A stretch of DNA of 7,247 bases from Paludibacteraceae bacterium (GTDB lineage: Bacteria; Bacteroidota; Bacteroidia; Bacteroidales; Paludibacteraceae). Location: assembly GCA_018055865.1 (NCBI GenBank), contig JAGPGR010000088.1, positions 1 to 7,247 of the forward strand. The letters run 5' to 3'. The notes beneath the pieces were generated by a model. The model was given only the letters and a program-made list of their open reading frames with translations. It made no database searches and was not told the origin of the DNA. Numbering within the stretch: position 1 is the stretch's first letter; the number at the start of each line of letters is the position of its first letter. Positions 4,740 through 7,247 of the stretch are shown here, piece by piece. Made by a program: the position numbers and the translations under genes.

Positions 4740-5843
4740 TTACTGATTGAGTAAATTTTGTATTTCATTCAATTCCATATTTCTTCCGACGATTTTTCCG
4801 TTTTTATCTATCAGGACAGTGGCGGGAATTGAATTTACCGCGTAGAGTTTAGCTCCTTCGCTTTCCCAGTATCTAAGATCAGACAAATGATTCCACACCA
4901 GTCCGTGTTTTTGAATGGCATTTAACCAGTCGGCCTTTTCTTTATCCAGCGATACACCCAGGATGTCGAATTTAGTGCCTTTGTTTTTGGCGTAGAAAGC
5001 CGTCAATTCGGGGAATGAACGGATACACGGGCCGCACCACGCTGCCCAGAAATCGATGAGCAGGTAATCGGATTTGCCCACAAAATCGGCCAGAGAGGCT
5101 GATTTACCATCGGGAGTTGTCAGCGTGAAATTTACGTAAGGCTGCCCGACGGCTGTTTTCTTTTCCACTTCGGTAGCAGCCATAAGTTCGGCAATGCGGG
5201 GGATTGCTTTGGTGTTGGCGTCCATGTTGGCAAACAGGGCCTCTTTTTCATCGGTAGTCATTCCGTAGAAATTGCTCATGAAAATGTGCGAACCTGCCAG
5301 TGTATTCACATTTTTCATCACATTATCTATCAAATTGGTTTTCAGCTCCTTATTTACCTCTTTTGATAATTCCCGGAATGCTGCCATCATATCGGGAGTA
5401 GGTTCCTGCGTATTTTCAGGCATGATTTCTTTCATTTTCTCATTCGCCTTTTGCTGTATTTGATTTTCGGTGGTGAAAAACTGCGCCAGCACATCATTTT
5501 GAGGCGTTCCTTTTACCGTTACGTTGAAACTGCTGTCCATCGAGGCAGTCATGGTTCCGTTTTCAAGAATAAAATCGCCGGTTTTCTTATCACCGGATAC
5601 GGTTTTGAATCGCAGATACCCTACTTTGGCAGAATCGGTTGCACCCTCGAAAGAAAAACGACCGTTGAGCACCATCGTGCTGTCCAGGTCTACCCACTCG
5701 CGATTGACGCGTTCACTCAAGACAACCGTAGTGCTGTCGAAAAATGTCGGATTTTCAAAAGTTCCGGTAATTTTATACCCGCTTTGCTGACAACCTCCGA
5801 ACACCAGAAGCGACAGGAGAAAGAATACTGTTTTTTTGTACAT
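4740..5843 (-). CDS. TlpA-like thioredoxin-fold lipoprotein with DUF4369-like N-terminus
   Basis: This 367-residue exported thiol-disulfide oxidoreductase has a lipoprotein signal with C18 as the likely lipidated cysteine (LLVFGGC). The residues after it (QQSG) lack the acidic surface-export signal of Bacteroidota, so a periplasm-facing membrane anchor is likely. Residues 23 to about 110 resemble DUF4369: YKITGTFEN, then a beta-rich stretch with NGRFSFEG. A helical, charged middle leads to a redoxin domain from about 233, with WAAWCGPC (active cysteines 270 and 273) and the cis-proline of SIPA (P340). Such proteins usually reduce or resolve disulfides in the envelope, and the partner is unknown. 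Both active cysteines and the full fold are present. The gene sits between mutY and HU. No strong terminator follows, so some read-through into HU is possible. Confidence 0.9.
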   Translation of the reverse strand: MYKKTVFFLLSLLVFGGCQQSGYKITGTFENPTFFDSTTVVLSERVNREWVDLDSTMVLNGRFSFEGATDSAKVGYLRFKTVSGDKKTGDFILENGTMTASMDSSFNVTVKGTPQNDVLAQFFTTENQIQQKANEKMKEIMPENTQEPTPDMMAAFRELSKEVNKELKTNLIDNVMKNVNTLAGSHIFMSNFYGMTTDEKEALFANMDANTKAIPRIAELMAATEVEKKTAVGQPYVNFTLTTPDGKSASLADFVGKSDYLLIDFWAAWCGPCIRSFPELTAFYAKNKGTKFDILGVSLDKEKADWLNAIQKHGLVWNHLSDLRYWESEGAKLYAVNSIPATVLIDKNGKIVGRNMELNEIQNLLNQ

Positions 5844-5918
5844 AGTTTATATCGTATTTTTGTTTATAGTAAATATGTGAATGATGTTTTGATTACCTGA
5901 GTCGGCCATTGAGCTTTC

Positions 5919-5951
5919 ATTGGTGTAATTCGTAATTTTATCTTAATTTTG
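5919..5951 (+). promoter_or_regulatory. candidate distal promoter of mutY
   Basis: TAATTTTG (5944-5951) matches the TAnnTTTG -7 consensus. ATTG (5919-5922), 21 bases before it, is an acceptable -33 element. The start point would fall near 5958, at the edge of a 14-bp palindrome, leaving a leader of about 90 bases. Confidence 0.45.
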
Positions 5952-5956
5952 TCTGC

Positions 5957-5970
5957 AAAGTTGCAACTTT
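5957..5970. promoter_or_regulatory. 14-bp perfect palindrome at the mutY promoter
   Basis: AAAGTTGCAACTTT is its own reverse complement. It begins six bases after the distal -7 box, so it would overlap the predicted transcription start. This is a classic place for a repressor site, but no regulator is identified. Confidence 0.3.
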
Positions 5971-5999
5971 TTCGGTAACAAAACAACACTTCAATCAAC

Positions 6000-6007
6000 T
6001 AATTTTG
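6000..6007 (+). promoter_or_regulatory. candidate proximal -7 box of mutY
   Basis: A second exact TAnnTTTG match (TAATTTTG) lies 41 bases before the GTG start. No TTTG is found at the usual -33 distance, so it is weaker than the distal candidate. It sits within an imperfect inverted repeat, CAACTAAT/ATTAAGTTG (5996-6003/6009-6017). Confidence 0.3.
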
Positions 6008-6048
6008 CATTAAGTTGTTAATTTTCAAATAAATAATATTCCATAATC

Positions 6049-7110
6049 GTGAATAAAAATCATATCCGGAAAATCCGGCAACTGCTGAAAGACTGGTACC
6101 TCATTCATAAAAGAACGTTACCCTGGAGGGAAACCAATGATCCGTATAAAATCTGGATTTCAGAGATTATTCTTCAGCAAACCCGTGTTAATCAGGGTTT
6201 GGACTACTACATTCATTTTATTGAACGTTTTCCTGACGTGAAAAGTTTAGCCACTGCTGATGAAATGGAGGTATTGAAATACTGGCAGGGACTTGGATAC
6301 TATTCCCGTGCACGCAATCTGCACAAAGCAGCCCGAAAAATTGTTACTGATTTTGATGGTAAATTTCCTTTAACGTATAGTGAGGTAATTTCACTCCCGG
6401 GTATAGGCGAATATACTGCTTCGGCTATTTGTTCGTTTGCCTTCGATCATGCGCATGCAGCAGTTGATGGCAATATTTTTCGGGTTATTTCACGCCTCGT
6501 AGCCGACGCCACCCCTATTGACACTCCGAAAGGTAAAAAGTTTTTTACCGAAACGGCACAAATGCTGCTCGACATCAAATCGCCCGGGCTTCACAATCAG
6601 GCAATCATGGAATTCGGTGCGCTGCAATGCACACCGGTAAATCCCGATTGTGAACTATGTGTGCTTCGCGATTTTTGTGAAACTGATAAACGGAGTCTTG
6701 TGAATCAACTACCTGTAAAACAGGGCAAAACAAAAGTGACAAACCGTTATTTCAACTATTTCTTTATCAAAAATAGTGAATTCACCTACCTGCAAAAAAG
6801 AACGGCAAAAGACATTTGGCAAAATCTGTACGAATTTCCATTGATTGAAACTGACAGGGCGATGAATATTCAGGAACTTACCGAAACAGAAAATTTCAAA
6901 CAACTATTCGCAGAGTGTGAAATCACCATCGGTAAAATCAGCAATCCGGTGAAACATATACTGAGCCACCGGATTGTTAATGCTGTTTTTTACCAGGTGC
7001 ATATCCCCTCCGAAAATGAGCGCATTTCCACTTTCCTGAAAATCAGAACCGACGAGTTGAACCACTATGCCGTTTCGCGCCTCACAGAGCGTTATCTGGA
7101 ACAGGATTGA
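6049..7110 (+). CDS. mutY: A/G-specific adenine glycosylase MutY
   Basis: This 353-residue base-excision repair enzyme removes adenine mispaired with 8-oxoguanine. The N-terminal domain has LPWR (24-27), the catalytic glutamate E39 in SEIILQQT, the helix-hairpin-helix LPGIGEYTASA (116-126) and the catalytic aspartate D140 in VDGN. The [4Fe-4S] cluster ligands are C194, C201, C204 and C210 (C-X6-C-X2-C-X5-C). The C-terminal NUDIX-like domain (from about 225) that reads 8-oxoguanine carries HILSH (303-307), matching the family's FSH recognition loop. All key residues are present. The start is GTG at 6049: an in-frame TAA at 6034-6036 excludes a longer form, and the first ATG lies far inside the catalytic domain. 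No Shine-Dalgarno is seen. It is divergent from the TlpA gene across a 205-base gap. Confidence 0.97.
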   Translation: MNKNHIRKIRQLLKDWYLIHKRTLPWRETNDPYKIWISEIILQQTRVNQGLDYYIHFIERFPDVKSLATADEMEVLKYWQGLGYYSRARNLHKAARKIVTDFDGKFPLTYSEVISLPGIGEYTASAICSFAFDHAHAAVDGNIFRVISRLVADATPIDTPKGKKFFTETAQMLLDIKSPGLHNQAIMEFGALQCTPVNPDCELCVLRDFCETDKRSLVNQLPVKQGKTKVTNRYFNYFFIKNSEFTYLQKRTAKDIWQNLYEFPLIETDRAMNIQELTETENFKQLFAECEITIGKISNPVKHILSHRIVNAVFYQVHIPSENERISTFLKIRTDELNHYAVSRLTERYLEQD

Positions 7111-7247
7111 GGATTGTACTGTCTTCACCAATTTTGCTTATTTCGGGACAAGCCGGTGCATTTAAGCGTATGATGAGCATATCCGGTGAGTCGGGGACAT
7201 ATCCAGTCAGGCTTAAATTCAGGCTTCAGAAATCAACCAGCAGCTTA
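7111..7247. other. right-hand tail without a supportable gene
   Basis: One plus-strand frame stays open to the edge and has ATGs at 7170 and 7173, but its translation resembles nothing I recognise. A minus-strand frame ending at 7082 is broken by a stop near the edge. Short direct repeats are present: CATATCC at 7178 and 7198, and CAGGCTT at 7208 and 7220. No terminator for mutY is visible. The single-strand-binding protein gene often found after mutY in related genomes is not seen in these bases. Confidence 0.4.

Overview
The window looks like chromosomal DNA from a member of the Bacteroidota, most likely the order Bacteroidales. The reasons are: an RNase G, HU and MutY set that closely resembles Bacteroidales proteins; a TlpA-type lipoprotein with the DUF4369-like N-terminal domain typical of the phylum; A-rich start regions without Shine-Dalgarno sequences; and good matches to the Bacteroidota -7 box (TAnnTTTG) before the HU gene and mutY. 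The genus cannot be named from the sequence alone.

Layout. Positions 1-1167 carry no convincing gene. In order they hold: a possible 3' end of an upstream plus-strand gene with an intrinsic terminator (64-102); a GC-richer stretch that folds well (160-330); an array of short cores on an exact 42-bp spacing (354-702); a nested inverted-repeat element (766-890); twelve copies of a 13-bp tandem repeat growing out of that element's right end (886-1041); and a group of small hairpins (1048-1166). Four minus-strand genes follow: a secreted PHP-domain metal-dependent hydrolase (1168-2256), ribonuclease G (2447-4027), an HU-family DNA-binding protein (4326-4598) and a TlpA-like thioredoxin lipoprotein (4740-5843). 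The adenine glycosylase mutY is divergent on the plus strand (6049-7110). The last 137 bases hold no supportable gene.

How the genes fit together. HU, RNase G and MutY are housekeeping functions: nucleoid structure, RNA processing and turnover, and repair of 8-oxoguanine mispairs. As I recall they are neighbours in many Bacteroidales. The PHP protein and the TlpA protein are exported and look like lineage-specific neighbours. Terminators follow rng and the HU gene, and HU has its own strong-looking -7 box, so these genes are probably separate transcription units and not one operon.

No new defence, mobile or biosynthetic system is visible. The least ordinary part is the 42-bp lattice at 354-702. 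It has nine cores with no length error, three inverted arm pairs each with exactly a 24-nt loop, and a reading frame kept open across the array without an ATG. The nested inverted repeat with its 13-bp tandem expansion comes second.
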